Source of the DNA: Vibrio inusitatus
GTDB lineage: Bacteria > Pseudomonadota > Gammaproteobacteria > Enterobacterales > Vibrionaceae
Reading direction: 5' to 3'
Length of the DNA stretch: 64,000 bases
Assembly: GCA_024346935.1 (NCBI GenBank)
Contig: AP024878.1
Coordinates: 1,488,001-1,552,000, forward strand
Shown here: positions 8,559-17,011 of the stretch, in pieces
Position numbering within the stretch: position 1 is the stretch's first letter
Layout of the letters: each line of letters begins with the position of its first letter
Made by a program: the position numbers and the translations under genes
Notes under the pieces: model-generated
Database searches by the model: none
What the model saw: only the letters and a program-made list of their open reading frames with translations
Told to the model about the DNA's origin: nothing

Positions 8559-10202
8559 ATGGTAAAATCACCAAACACCATTCAACTCAATCGCCTCAAG
8601 CAACTGGACCGTCACTTTGGAACGGTTCTTTCTGTAGTGGACAGCCAAACCTTGGCTCAAATTATGTCTTGCTCCACTCGGAATGTAGCCAAAACGATGA
8701 AAAATCTAGCAGAATTAGGCTGGATAGACTGGCAACCAGGACGAGGGAGAGGAATTAAAACTCAACTTCAAATAGTGCGTTCATTTGATACTGTTCTAAT
8801 CGATGTCATCAAGACTTACATCGCTGCGGGTGAACTCAATGAAGCGGCTCGATATGCGGATATTTTCCACTATCAAAAAGTCTTCAAGCAAAATTTACCT
8901 GAATGGATTGCCGAGTTATCCAACGAGAATCAGAGTTCCGATAAACTTATATCTCTAGTGCCTTATTCACTTCCTAACGCTCACCCTATGCATATGGTGG
9001 ATCGAAACGCAGGGATAACGGTATCAGCTATGTTTGATACACTCATCGATTTCGAACCTTTGAGTGGTGATTTTACCCCTCGCCTTGCTCATCAATTTTA
9101 TCAAGAAGGTCTAACACACTACTTTCGCATCCGTCCCGATGTACATTTCCATAATGGAGAACGACTAACACCTGATCACGTTCAGCAGGTACTGCTTGCC
9201 CATAAGAAGATTAATATAGTCGGTAGTGAATTTTATCAAAGTATTGAAAGTGTCAAAGTGAATCGTCAATGGGTAGAAGTTACCCTCAGCTTTGACGACC
9301 CAATGTTTCTGCACACTGTCGCCGATATCCATGCGTCAATATACTTAGATAATCCTGCAGAACCGAATTTTCCTTTCGGCACCGGAGCTTATCATTGGGG
9401 CACAAAAACCATTGATCATTGGACATTAATAAAGAACACGGGATATTTTGCTCAGCATGGCATTCTTAAATCTGCAGAATTTTGGCATGTATTAGAAACC
9501 CATAAAACTTCTGTAGGGCATCTGTTAGAGTTTGAAGCTTCAGAAACACGAATAGACAATGCCTCATCATTGTTAGGGGCCAGTATAGGTTGTAAAGGTC
9601 TATGCATGAGTCAAAAACTCGATGATGGAATTAGAAAATCCCTCGCGGTTGTTGTGCAAGATGTCTTGCAGCAACACTATCAAACGCGTCATTCTCTTTC
9701 CTCGTCTCTGTTCAATAGTTCTGTCGCACTTAAATCGAGCGAACGTCCATACAGTAGTGAGCCATTAGAACTTCCTAACTCATTAAAAGTCCACAACACG
9801 AACAGTGAGGTATTGCAACACCTATGGAATCAACTCACTGAACAAAACATAGAAATAGAATATGTCGATGACCTCTCCCATGCTGATGTGTGGATTGAAA
9901 ACTTCTTGATTGGCGCCGACCCAATTTTTGACCATTATTATTGGCTTTTGCTCAGTGCATCCGCTAAGCAAATGGTCTCTTCTTTCAAGCAGCAGCAATG
10001 GCTTACGGAAGTGCAGAAGGCACACAGCCTAAAAGATACACTGTCACTCATTGAGCGACGTTATTTGGAACAATATAGGGTCATCCCACTGTGGACAAAG
10101 TCCTATGCTTTTCGCGGTCATCAAACCCTAAGAGGGACAATTATAAATAGTCTCGGCTTTATGGATATCACCCAGATTTGGTTTGATAAAAGAGAAAGTT
10201 GA
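8559..10202 (+). CDS. SgrR-family transcriptional regulator with solute-binding domain
   Basis: About 547 residues from MVKSPNTIQLNRLKQLD. The first 110 or so form a winged-helix DNA-binding domain ('TLAQIMSCSTRNVAKTMKNLAELGWIDWQPGRGRG'). The rest looks like an ABC-type periplasmic (SBP_bac_5) fold without a signal peptide ('GITVSAMFDTLIDFEPLSGDFTPRLAHQFY...THYFRIRPDVHFHNGERLTPDHV'). That is the SgrR architecture, in which the binding domain senses a small molecule. No SgrS-like RNA gene is apparent beside it. I moved the start from an upstream TTG (8490), which lies inside the preceding hairpin. Confidence 0.87.
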   Translation: MVKSPNTIQLNRLKQLDRHFGTVLSVVDSQTLAQIMSCSTRNVAKTMKNLAELGWIDWQPGRGRGIKTQLQIVRSFDTVLIDVIKTYIAAGELNEAARYADIFHYQKVFKQNLPEWIAELSNENQSSDKLISLVPYSLPNAHPMHMVDRNAGITVSAMFDTLIDFEPLSGDFTPRLAHQFYQEGLTHYFRIRPDVHFHNGERLTPDHVQQVLLAHKKINIVGSEFYQSIESVKVNRQWVEVTLSFDDPMFLHTVADIHASIYLDNPAEPNFPFGTGAYHWGTKTIDHWTLIKNTGYFAQHGILKSAEFWHVLETHKTSVGHLLEFEASETRIDNASSLLGASIGCKGLCMSQKLDDGIRKSLAVVVQDVLQQHYQTRHSLSSSLFNSSVALKSSERPYSSEPLELPNSLKVHNTNSEVLQHLWNQLTEQNIEIEYVDDLSHADVWIENFLIGADPIFDHYYWLLLSASAKQMVSSFKQQQWLTEVQKAHSLKDTLSLIERRYLEQYRVIPLWTKSYAFRGHQTLRGTIINSLGFMDITQIWFDKRES

Positions 10203-10232
10203 GACAAATAGTTGCGCCATTGGCATGCATAA

Positions 10233-10399
10233 TTATACCAATCACAGTAAGTAAGTGATCATAAATAGCGCAGGATAAACGCTAGATAACAAGGCAGAAT
10301 TTTTTGATAAGTAGTTATTCTACAATCAAAAATTCTAACGCCGTTATCGAGTATTTTAACAAGCTAGGGTGAACAGTTATTTACTACGATTGGTATTAA
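10233..10399 (+). repeat. MITE-like element, copy 1
   Basis: About 166 bp bounded by TTATACCAATC on the left and GATTGGTATTAA on the right, an imperfect terminal inverted repeat with a nine-base perfect core (ATACCAATC). A closely similar copy lies at 59885-60050 in the same orientation. The inner segment 'TAGTTATTCTACAATCAAAA...CTAACGCCGTTATCGAG' is almost identical in both. No coding capacity. It ends 20 bases before the start codon of the downstream gene. Confidence 0.8.
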
Positions 10400-10419
10400 A
10401 CACACAGGAAAGATAAAAA

Positions 10420-11496
10420 ATGACAAAAAACCTTAGAGCCGAATGTAGCCTTATCATTTCTGGCCACAACACTCCTTCCCCCGCGGAGCTTTTCTCTCAA
10501 ATGGCTACGTGGTGTGAAAACAATAACATTCAACATGATGTGTATGGTGAAGGCGACTTAATCCAGCGTTTTGAAGACAAAATTGCAAAGCTTCTTGGCT
10601 ATCAGTCGGGTCTATTTGTCATGACAGGTACACTGACCCAACCAACCGTATTGGATCTCGTCTGCAGACAAAAACGCAATAAGCTTGTTGGCATGCACGA
10701 AACGAGTCATATTTTGCGCCATGAGAATCAAAACTATCAACTGCAACAGCGGTTCAATATTCTAAATTTAGGTAACCGTTACCGCCCTTGGACCGTCGAA
10801 GATCTAGCATCCTGCCCAGATGAATTATCCGCCGTACTTTATGAACTGCCTATGCGTGAAATTGGTGGACAATTGTTGCCTTGGGAGGAACTGCAAGCCA
10901 TCAAAGCTTACTGCAAAGACAGCCAGATACATTTACATATGGACGGGGCTCGCTTGTGGGAGTCTGCCGCGTTCTATAATAAGCCCTACCACGAAATCGC
11001 ATCCGGTTTTGATACTACCTATGTCTCTCTTTACAAAGGACTAGGCGGACTTGGCGGTTCAATTTTACTGGGTGATGAAGCATTTATTTCGTTGGCAAAG
11101 AAGTGGATGCAACGTCAGGGGGGCAATGTGTACCACAGAACCCCTTATATAGTTTCAGCAGCCATGCAATTTGATCAGCGTTTAGAACAAATGCCCTTAT
11201 TGTATAAGCGTACAAAAGCACTTTATTCACTCATCTCCCAATACCCAGAATTCACACTTAACCCTATAGAACCTCAAGCGAATATGCTGCATCTGATTTT
11301 ACCCTTTGATTATGAATCAGCGATTGAACTTAGAGATCAGCTCGCCCAAGAGCAAGGGGTATGGTTAGGCTGTCCACAAGTAACAGGAAACCCTCACCAG
11401 TCAATGATTGAGTGGTATGTTGGCGATACCCTACTCAATCTAGAGGACTCACGATTGATTGCAATATTAGATTGGTTATCAAGCAAAGCTCACTAA
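10420..11496 (+). CDS. Threonine aldolase / beta-eliminating lyase family PLP enzyme
   Basis: 358 residues, fold-type I PLP enzyme. The Schiff-base lysine is K206 in SLYKGLGG, and the cofactor-nitrogen aspartate D175 is in HLHMDGARLW. 'FVMTGTLTQP' (about residue 66) and 'HETSHI' fit the aldolase cofactor pocket. The closest family is low-specificity L-threonine aldolase, cleaving threonine or related beta-hydroxy amino acids to glycine plus an aldehyde; related lyases cannot be excluded. An AGGAAAGATAAAAA ribosome site follows directly after the MITE-like element, so its expression may depend on that element. Confidence 0.83.
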   Translation: MTKNLRAECSLIISGHNTPSPAELFSQMATWCENNNIQHDVYGEGDLIQRFEDKIAKLLGYQSGLFVMTGTLTQPTVLDLVCRQKRNKLVGMHETSHILRHENQNYQLQQRFNILNLGNRYRPWTVEDLASCPDELSAVLYELPMREIGGQLLPWEELQAIKAYCKDSQIHLHMDGARLWESAAFYNKPYHEIASGFDTTYVSLYKGLGGLGGSILLGDEAFISLAKKWMQRQGGNVYHRTPYIVSAAMQFDQRLEQMPLLYKRTKALYSLISQYPEFTLNPIEPQANMLHLILPFDYESAIELRDQLAQEQGVWLGCPQVTGNPHQSMIEWYVGDTLLNLEDSRLIAILDWLSSKAH

Positions 11497-11505
11497 ACAC
11501 TAGTG

Positions 11506-11530
11506 CCCAATTTCATCTCGAGAAATTGGG
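11506..11530 (+). terminator. Hairpin after the aldolase-like gene
   Basis: CCCAATTTC/GAAATTGGG (11506-11514, 11522-11530) with a seven-base loop; the tail TTGCCTCTT is only moderately T-rich. Confidence 0.55.
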
Positions 11531-11563
11531 TTGCCTCTTGGGTGTTTCACCTGAGTACATTCG

Positions 11564-11869
11564 TTATCGAGCAGAGAGATAATCGGCGTGAGACCAAGCC
11601 CTAACCCCATTTACTTCAACTAACCACCAGCCATTCTGCTTCATGTAAACATCAACAATCTGGTTATGCTTCAGTTTATACAAGATCTTTGCTTTTGCAT
11701 TGGGCTCTAAGCGTGCATTAAGCTTTGTCGCGAGCACCTTAGCCTGTAGCATTGGCGTTTCAGTCGGCTCAGTTTGAACTACTTTAGTGTTCGCAGAATA
11801 ATACTCATCAGCTGACACTGTGCTCGCATCATTACCTATGAATAGAGATAAGCCACCGCCTATCATCAC
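11564..11869 (-). CDS. Membrane-anchored bacterial SH3 domain protein
   Basis: The coding signal is clear from about the GTG/ATG at 11869/11866 onward: a membrane segment (VMIGGGLSLFIG), a linker, then an SH3b domain ('LATKLNARLEPNAKAKILYKLKHNQIVDVYMKQNGWWLVEVNGVRAWSHADYL') that would sit in the periplasm. SH3b domains usually bind cell-wall peptides. The frame stays open to an ATG at 11974, but that would overlap the upstream gene by 97 bases. Either this gene starts inside the 11866-11974 range, or the two frames were once a single gene. Confidence 0.65.
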   Translation of the reverse strand: MMIGGGLSLFIGNDASTVSADEYYSANTKVVQTEPTETPMLQAKVLATKLNARLEPNAKAKILYKLKHNQIVDVYMKQNGWWLVEVNGVRAWSHADYLSAR

Positions 11870-11877
11870 GACAACCG

Positions 11878-12120
11878 CTAACCCGTGCCCATATGGATTC
11901 TGTCTGTGAGCTGTCGCACGCTTATCGAGTTGTGAATTCTTGAGTACAGCCCTTTCGCTTTGTAGTAAGCCCATAAAATACCATTGATAACAAAGCGTAA
12001 TAGAGCAAGAAATGCCTCAATAGCGATGATCAATAATTTAATAAATCCCATTATTAAAAAGAAGAAACTTAAACCTACTAAGATATCCTCAAAAATACTG
12101 CCACACTCTTCGTCACACAT
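11878..12120 (-). CDS. Small membrane protein upstream of the SH3 gene
   Basis: 80 residues, MCDEECGSIFEDILVGLSFFF..., with a long hydrophobic stretch (about residues 14-50, one or two membrane passes) and a basic C-terminal tail. The start has a good GAGGAA ribosome site seven bases upstream. Its tail is encoded by the same DNA as the N-terminal extension of the SH3 frame, in a different reading frame. Family not recognised. Confidence 0.6.
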   Translation of the reverse strand: MCDEECGSIFEDILVGLSFFFLIMGFIKLLIIAIEAFLALLRFVINGILWAYYKAKGLYSRIHNSISVRQLTDRIHMGTG

Positions 12121-12276
12121 GTTTGTTCCTCATTGATTTCCAGTCTTTAGCAATAAAGCTGACGTCATAATTGTTTCTATTCGTGCACAGCAGTAAGTGC
12201 CATGCCTTGTTGCTAATCGGTACAAGATAGCGACAATAGAGACATAAAGTGTCTGTAACTTTCAATCACAGCAACT

Positions 12277-12302
12277 AAAAAAGCTCAACATAACGTTGAG
12301 CT
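12277..12302 (-). terminator. Terminator of ssb
   Basis: AGCTCAAC/GTTGAGCT stem (12282-12289, 12295-12302), followed on the minus strand by TTTTTT; about 28 bases past the ssb stop codon. Confidence 0.88.
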
Positions 12303-12329
12303 CAATGAGTAAAAATCGTGTTCAAAAAA

Positions 12330-12803
12330 TTAGAACGGTATATCGTCGTAATCATCAGGGCTTGGCGTAAACCCACTATTCGATGTAGATGGATTAGTAG
12401 TAGTATTTCCACGGTCAAATTGATTGACTGAATTGCTCTGCTCGCCTTGCTGGCGACCACCAAGCATTTGCATCGTACCGTTGAAACCCTGCACAACCAC
12501 CTCTGTGGTATAGCGCTCTTGGCCCGACTTATCCTGCCACTTACGCGTTTGCAATTGGCCTTCAATATAGACTTGAGAGCCTTTGCGAAGGTGATTCCCA
12601 GCAATTTCAGCAAGCTTTCCCATAACAGAAATACGGTGCCATTCCGTTTTTTCTCGCTGCTGACCAGTCGCTTTATCTTGCCATGTCTCCGACGTTGCTA
12701 CTGTAAAATTCGCCACTGCGTTACCGTTTGAGAAATGACGCAATTCAGGGTCAGTGCCCAAGTTGCCTACGATAATTACTTTGTTTACGCCACGTGATGC
12801 CAT
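12330..12803 (-). CDS. ssb: Single-stranded DNA-binding protein, short paralogue
   Basis: 157 residues. The N-terminal OB fold (about 1-112) is very close to enterobacterial/Vibrio SSB: '[19 protein letters not shown]', '[14 protein letters not shown]', '[20 protein letters not shown]'. The linker is short and Ser/Asn/Thr-rich rather than Gln/Gly-rich, and the acidic tip DDYDDIPF is intact, so partner-protein docking should work. Chromosomal SSB of this group is usually near 175-180 residues and lies beside uvrA. The short linker and rmuC neighbourhood suggest a second copy. Strong GGAACAACA ribosome site. Confidence 0.92.
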   Translation of the reverse strand: MASRGVNKVIIVGNLGTDPELRHFSNGNAVANFTVATSETWQDKATGQQREKTEWHRISVMGKLAEIAGNHLRKGSQVYIEGQLQTRKWQDKSGQERYTTEVVVQGFNGTMQMLGGRQQGEQSNSVNQFDRGNTTTNPSTSNSGFTPSPDDYDDIPF

Positions 12804-12885
12804 TGTTGTTCCTTTATTATTTGCTTATCTCGTTGGAGATATGAGACCGATGCTTTTATTACTGATTGTCTTAAGTATAGTGTGT

Positions 12886-12899
12886 GCGGTTTTAACCGC
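12886..12899. other. Small palindrome between rmuC and ssb
   Basis: GCGGTTTTAACCGC, six-base stem, a few bases past the rmuC stop. It has no T tail; it may be a weak stem-loop or a protein site. Confidence 0.3.
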
Positions 12900-12903
12900 T
12901 GAC

Positions 12904-14505
12904 TTAGTTATTACTGTGATCAATCACTGTGAGCTCGGGAGCCGAATGGGGGTACTCAAGCTCTAAGTTCGCCTTTTCGACTAATTCCGCTGGCAGCTCT
13001 CTAGTAACTGCAACACCAAGCTCTTTAAACTCCGACGCTTGCTTAATAAGGTTACCCTTACCTGTATGCAACTGCCCAAGCGCTCTGTCATACGTTTCTT
13101 TAGCTTTATCTAATTGCTTGCCTACTCCTTCCATTGAATTTAAAAAGGTATTGAGCTTGGAATAAAACTTCTCAGCGCGATTCGCCAATTCGGCAGTATG
13201 TTTATTTTGCTCTTCAAATCGCCACAGCTGTCTCACAATATTCAAACTGGTTAACAAGGTGGTCGGAGTCGCCACAAGAATATTTTTTTCTAACGCAGAC
13301 TGAAACAAGTTGGAGTCTGCTTTTAAAGCCTCTACATATGCAGATTCAATTGGTATAAACATGATCACAACTTCTGGTGAGTTTATACCCGGTAACTTAC
13401 TGTATTCTTTTGCCGCCAGTTCATTAATTCGGTCTCGCACTGCTGATGCATGTTCTCGCAGCGCAATCTCTCGTTCATTCACATCTTCAGAGTTCACATA
13501 GCGCGTATAGGCATTCAGTGAGGTCTTAGCATCAATAACCAAGTGTTTATTTTGCGGAAGATAGACAATAGCGTCGGGTCTAAAGCGTCCCTCTTCACTA
13601 TCAATGCTGACCTCTCGTTTGTAGTCTGTACCAAGGCGCAAACCTGAGTTATCCAGAACATTCTCAAGCATTAGTTCGCCCCAGTTGCCCTGCACTTTTT
13701 TCTCACCTTTGAGAGCGGTGGTGAGTTTATCCGCTTGGTCTGTGATTTCTCGATTCAGCTTTTGTAGGTTCTGCAGTTCTGTACGCAATTGCACTCGCTG
13801 CTCAGTCTCTTTGCTATGAATGTCCTCAACCTTGCTCTTAAATCCTCGAAGTTCTTGATGAATCGGGTTCAAGATTGAGCTCATGCTTTCGGTATTAAGC
13901 TGCTTAAACGCCTGCCCTTTGCGCTCTAATATTTCGTTGGCTAAACGTTCAAACTCTTTGCTGAGTTCTTGCTTGCTCTCTTTGAGCAATGCAATTTGCT
14001 GATCAAAGTGCGACTGCTTGGTCTCAATCTCCATGTTAAGTTCTCCAATCTTACCCATGGCATTGGAGTACTTATCATTTAACTCACGAAGCTCATTGTT
14101 AAGTGCCAAACTTCTTTGACTTTCGACCTGCAGTTCTTCTAATTTAGCTTTGAAACTGGCCGTTGCTGAACTTTCTGCCACCTTTGCAGCACTCAGTAAT
14201 TCAGAGTTTTGACGCAAAGCTTGCTCTCTCTCACTAAGCTGTTTTCTATAGGTATGCTCAGAAACTCGTACAGATTGCAGTTCAGATCCCAGTTGAGCAC
14301 AACGTACTTCTAAGTCGCTCACGTCTTCTTGAGCATGATCTAGTTTTTTCTGTGCACTCTGTGCAAGTTCGGATTGATTTGCTAACTCTGCATTCGCTAG
14401 TTCCAATTCAAGCCTCAACTGTCCAACGGGACGCTGTGCTATCCAATACGCGATAGCTGATGTCAGCAATACTACTAAGCCAAAAATCACATAGGTTAAT
14501 GTCAT
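12904..14505 (-). CDS. rmuC: DNA recombination protein RmuC
   Basis: 533 residues. One N-terminal membrane segment (residues 4-22, YVIFGLVVLLTSAIAYWIA) is followed by a long coiled coil (about 30-200) and then the RmuC nuclease-like domain (about 215-500): 'KVQGNWGELMLENVLDNSGL', 'RPDAIVYLPQNKHLVIDAKTSLNAY', 'VVIMFIPIESAYVEAL'. The D and the D-x-K pair match the restriction-endonuclease-like core. Members limit inversions at short inverted repeats. AAGGAATTATA lies before the ATG. The gene follows the repeat-protein gene by 12 bases and is probably in one transcript with it. Confidence 0.95.
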   Translation of the reverse strand: MTLTYVIFGLVVLLTSAIAYWIAQRPVGQLRLELELANAELANQSELAQSAQKKLDHAQEDVSDLEVRCAQLGSELQSVRVSEHTYRKQLSEREQALRQNSELLSAAKVAESSATASFKAKLEELQVESQRSLALNNELRELNDKYSNAMGKIGELNMEIETKQSHFDQQIALLKESKQELSKEFERLANEILERKGQAFKQLNTESMSSILNPIHQELRGFKSKVEDIHSKETEQRVQLRTELQNLQKLNREITDQADKLTTALKGEKKVQGNWGELMLENVLDNSGLRLGTDYKREVSIDSEEGRFRPDAIVYLPQNKHLVIDAKTSLNAYTRYVNSEDVNEREIALREHASAVRDRINELAAKEYSKLPGINSPEVVIMFIPIESAYVEALKADSNLFQSALEKNILVATPTTLLTSLNIVRQLWRFEEQNKHTAELANRAEKFYSKLNTFLNSMEGVGKQLDKAKETYDRALGQLHTGKGNLIKQASEFKELGVAVTRELPAELVEKANLELEYPHSAPELTVIDHSNN

Positions 14506-14517
14506 TATAATTCCTTG

Positions 14518-14868
14518 TTAATTAGTGCATCTAACCGTGCCAAGAGAGTCTTTGCGACAAGTAGAACCGTCGCTTCCCCGAACTGTTCCCAGAGAGTCTG
14601 TGCGCCAACTATTGCCTTTGTTATCCCTTACTGTCCCTAACGAATCAGTACGGTAAGTTGTTCCGTCACTGCCTCTTACTGTGCCTAAAGAGTCCGTGCG
14701 CCATGTATTACCCTTGTTGTCTCTTACCGTACCCAATGAATCGGTACGATAAGTCGTGCCATCGCTACAACGAGTAGTACCTAGTGAGTCTGTTCGACAA
14801 GTGTTATCGGCTAGTGCGCTAAATGCGGTGACCAATACAAGCATGTTTATTGCGAGAGCAGATCGCAT
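14518..14868 (-). CDS. Secreted 16-residue tandem-repeat protein
   Basis: 116 residues. A Sec signal peptide (MRSALAINMLVLVTAFSALA) precedes six tandem units of about 16 residues built on [C/Y/W]R[T/K]DSLGT[T/V]R followed by a CSDGTT, DNKGNT or GSDGTT turn. The first unit has both Cys positions filled, the last unit CRKDSLGTVRC likewise, and the middle ones alternate Tyr and Trp there. The pattern suggests a regular beta solenoid capped by disulfides. It lies immediately upstream of rmuC on the same strand. No function known to me. Confidence 0.78.
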   Translation of the reverse strand: MRSALAINMLVLVTAFSALADNTCRTDSLGTTRCSDGTTYRTDSLGTVRDNKGNTWRTDSLGTVRGSDGTTYRTDSLGTVRDNKGNSWRTDSLGTVRGSDGSTCRKDSLGTVRCTN

Positions 14869-14880
14869 ATTTTCTGTTCC

Positions 14881-14933
14881 AATTAACGATTACATTGTTA
14901 ATTATGGTCGATATAGAGACAAAAACTGTCTCT
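14881..14933. promoter_or_regulatory. Two inverted repeats in the divergent WYL/repeat-protein promoter region
   Basis: AATTAAC-N9-GTTAATT (14881-14903) and AGAGACA-N5-TGTCTCT (14915-14933) sit side by side in the 109 bp between the repeat-protein gene and the WYL regulator. Both are perfect seven-base half-site pairs, so they are plausible operators, perhaps for the WYL protein itself. Confidence 0.4.
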
Positions 14934-14977
14934 TTAACTAGAATATGCAACGTTATCTGATGAGAAGGTGTAAAGCA

Positions 14978-15982
14978 ATGTCCAAAACGTTTGAGCGCTA
15001 TCAACTCGTTCTACAAAATATCCCCTGCCACCCAGATTATGTTACTAGCCTTGAGCTGCGCCAAATATTGCTTTCAAAAGATCTTATTGATTCAACCCTT
15101 GATGATAAAAGTCAGATGAAAACAGTACAGAGAGTTATTAATAAAGTCGCTTCAGATTATTACTGCGTTGATATAGATACCGACAAACGCCCTCATCAGA
15201 TAAAAATAGCTCAAGGCCAGCATCACCCCATTAATCCTGCCGCCATGAGCAGTGTCCTTTCTCTGCAAATCATTGAGCATGAGGTATTAGAAATGTTACC
15301 TCCTACCATGCGTAAAGAAGTTTCCAATCTTATTAGTACAGGTAAAGCAGAAAGAGACAAAAGGATAGAGCTTTGGAAGGAGCGCTTTAGCTACGCACCC
15401 ATCGAATTCCAGCTTACCTCACCTAGCTTTGATGAATCCCTAATAGACACTATCGAACAAGGCATATTAGAAAAACGACTGCTAAAAATGAAATACAGAA
15501 AACGAGGTAGCCTAAATGATGAAATGTACAATGTTGAACCACTCGGTATTGCTCTGCACGGACGCAGTTTTTATCTACTCGCAGTTAAAGAGAACAGTCA
15601 AGATTACCGCACCTTTGCAATCCATAGAATCACAGATATGAAGCTAGGCTTTACTGTTCTAAAACCCCATAAATCCTTTAGTGCTAAGCAATACATTGAA
15701 GAACATGTGCCGCACTTTTCTGGAGGAAAATACACTGAAGTCATACTCAAAATCAATAACTATGATGGCTTACATCTCATTGAAGAAACTCAGATTTCTG
15801 AGTGCCAATCTATTGTTGAATCCGATGAAAAGCACACCACTATTAAAGCAAAGGTTCGTGATAGTTTAGGCTTTGAATGGTGGTTAATGAAAAATGCTAA
15901 CCTTGTTGAGGTGATTCAGCCTTCGCACATCAGAGACAAGGTCATCAGTAACCTGACCTTGGCTCTCGGCAAATATCAATAG
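14978..15982 (+). CDS. WYL-domain transcriptional regulator
   Basis: 334 residues from MSKTFERYQLVLQNIP. The N-terminal winged helix (about 1-65: 'RYQLVLQNIPCHPDYVTSLELRQILLS...QMKTVQRVINKV') precedes a WYL domain (about 150-220) whose namesake segment reads SFYLLAVKENSQDYRTFAIHRI, and a C-terminal WCX extension. Such proteins bind nucleotide-type or nucleic-acid ligands and often control DNA-damage or defence genes. The start is the ATG with GAAGG upstream; an in-frame ATG at 14945 is possible. Convergent with and abutting the adenine deaminase gene. Confidence 0.86.
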   Translation: MSKTFERYQLVLQNIPCHPDYVTSLELRQILLSKDLIDSTLDDKSQMKTVQRVINKVASDYYCVDIDTDKRPHQIKIAQGQHHPINPAAMSSVLSLQIIEHEVLEMLPPTMRKEVSNLISTGKAERDKRIELWKERFSYAPIEFQLTSPSFDESLIDTIEQGILEKRLLKMKYRKRGSLNDEMYNVEPLGIALHGRSFYLLAVKENSQDYRTFAIHRITDMKLGFTVLKPHKSFSAKQYIEEHVPHFSGGKYTEVILKINNYDGLHLIEETQISECQSIVESDEKHTTIKAKVRDSLGFEWWLMKNANLVEVIQPSHIRDKVISNLTLALGKYQ

Positions 15983-16999
15983 TCAGTGGATTCCTTGAAC
16001 AAGATAACCCTCTAAATGCCGCAACAAATCTTGTTTGCGACTTTCGCTAGCAAAGCTTGCCTTAATTGCATTACGAGTAAATTGGGCGAGTTCTTTTGAT
16101 TCCACTGGATGAGTCAGCGCTATTTGGTGAAAGTTGTCCGTCATATAGCCACCAAAATACGCAGGATCATCTGAATTAATAGTCACACAAAGACCTTGAT
16201 GTAATAACTCAACGATGTTGTGCTCTTCCATACTATCAAATACTTTCAATTTAACGTTGGACAACGGGCAGACCGTCAACGGCATTTGCAGTACTTGTAG
16301 CGTCTCGATAAGTTTTGGGTCATCGACACAACGGACTCCATGATCAATACGAGATACTCCAAGCAGCGTCATCGCATCTTGAATATTGCTTGAAGGCCCT
16401 TCTTCTCCAGCGTGAGCAACCGTAAGAAACCCTTCGCTTAGTGCCAATTGAAATACCCTTTGAAACTTCTCTGGAGGATGTCCAGATTCAGAAGAATCAA
16501 GACCTACTGCAATGATTTTATCTTTGTGAGTTAAAGCATATTGCAGTGTTTCAATTGCTGATTCTTCATCAAGATGACGCAAAAAACACATAATTAAATG
16601 GCTAGTTATCCCTAGATCTTCATGAGCCTTGATAAGAGCACTATGGATACCGTTCACAACCGTATCAAACGATATACCTCTGGCAGTATGGGTTTGGGGG
16701 TCAAAAAAGATTTCAGTATGCATTACATTATCTTGATGACACTTTTGTAAGTAGGCCCAAGTTAAGTCAAAGAAATCTTGCTCTGAAATCAGTACATTTG
16801 CCCCTTGATAATAAATATCAAGAAAGGATTGCAGATTATTAAACTGATAAGCCTTGTGAACCTCGTCAGGTGAAGCAAAGGGGATCTCAATATTATTTCG
16901 TTTTGCTAGTTCGAACATCAGTTCAGGTTCTAACGTACCCTCAATGTGCAAATGAAGCTCTACTTTCGGTAGGCCTTCGATAAACTGTCGCAATACCAC
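15983..16999 (-). CDS. Adenine deaminase, Aah1 type (adenosine deaminase superfamily)
   Basis: 338 residues. Metal ligands and catalytic residues are all present: H16 and H18 (ELHLH), H196 with E199 (HAGEEG), H220 (DHG), and D277/D278 (NSDDPAYFGG). The segments 'LHIEGTLEPELMF.LAKRN', 'ANVLISEQDFFDLTWAYL' and 'FFDPQTHTARGIS' are those of fungal Aah1 and the bacterial enzymes that deaminate adenine to hypoxanthine, rather than of classical adenosine deaminase. Genes like this are often labelled add. It would feed purine salvage. It lies 12 bases after the P-loop kinase gene on the same strand. Confidence 0.9.
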   Translation of the reverse strand: MVLRQFIEGLPKVELHLHIEGTLEPELMFELAKRNNIEIPFASPDEVHKAYQFNNLQSFLDIYYQGANVLISEQDFFDLTWAYLQKCHQDNVMHTEIFFDPQTHTARGISFDTVVNGIHSALIKAHEDLGITSHLIMCFLRHLDEESAIETLQYALTHKDKIIAVGLDSSESGHPPEKFQRVFQLALSEGFLTVAHAGEEGPSSNIQDAMTLLGVSRIDHGVRCVDDPKLIETLQVLQMPLTVCPLSNVKLKVFDSMEEHNIVELLHQGLCVTINSDDPAYFGGYMTDNFHQIALTHPVESKELAQFTRNAIKASFASESRKQDLLRHLEGYLVQGIH

Positions 17000-17011
17000 T
17001 CTCCTTGTGTA

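Noticed and set aside
12804..12903. LexA (SOS) box upstream of ssb
   Set aside because: The best candidate reads CTGATTGTCTTAAGTATAG; it lacks the second CAG half.
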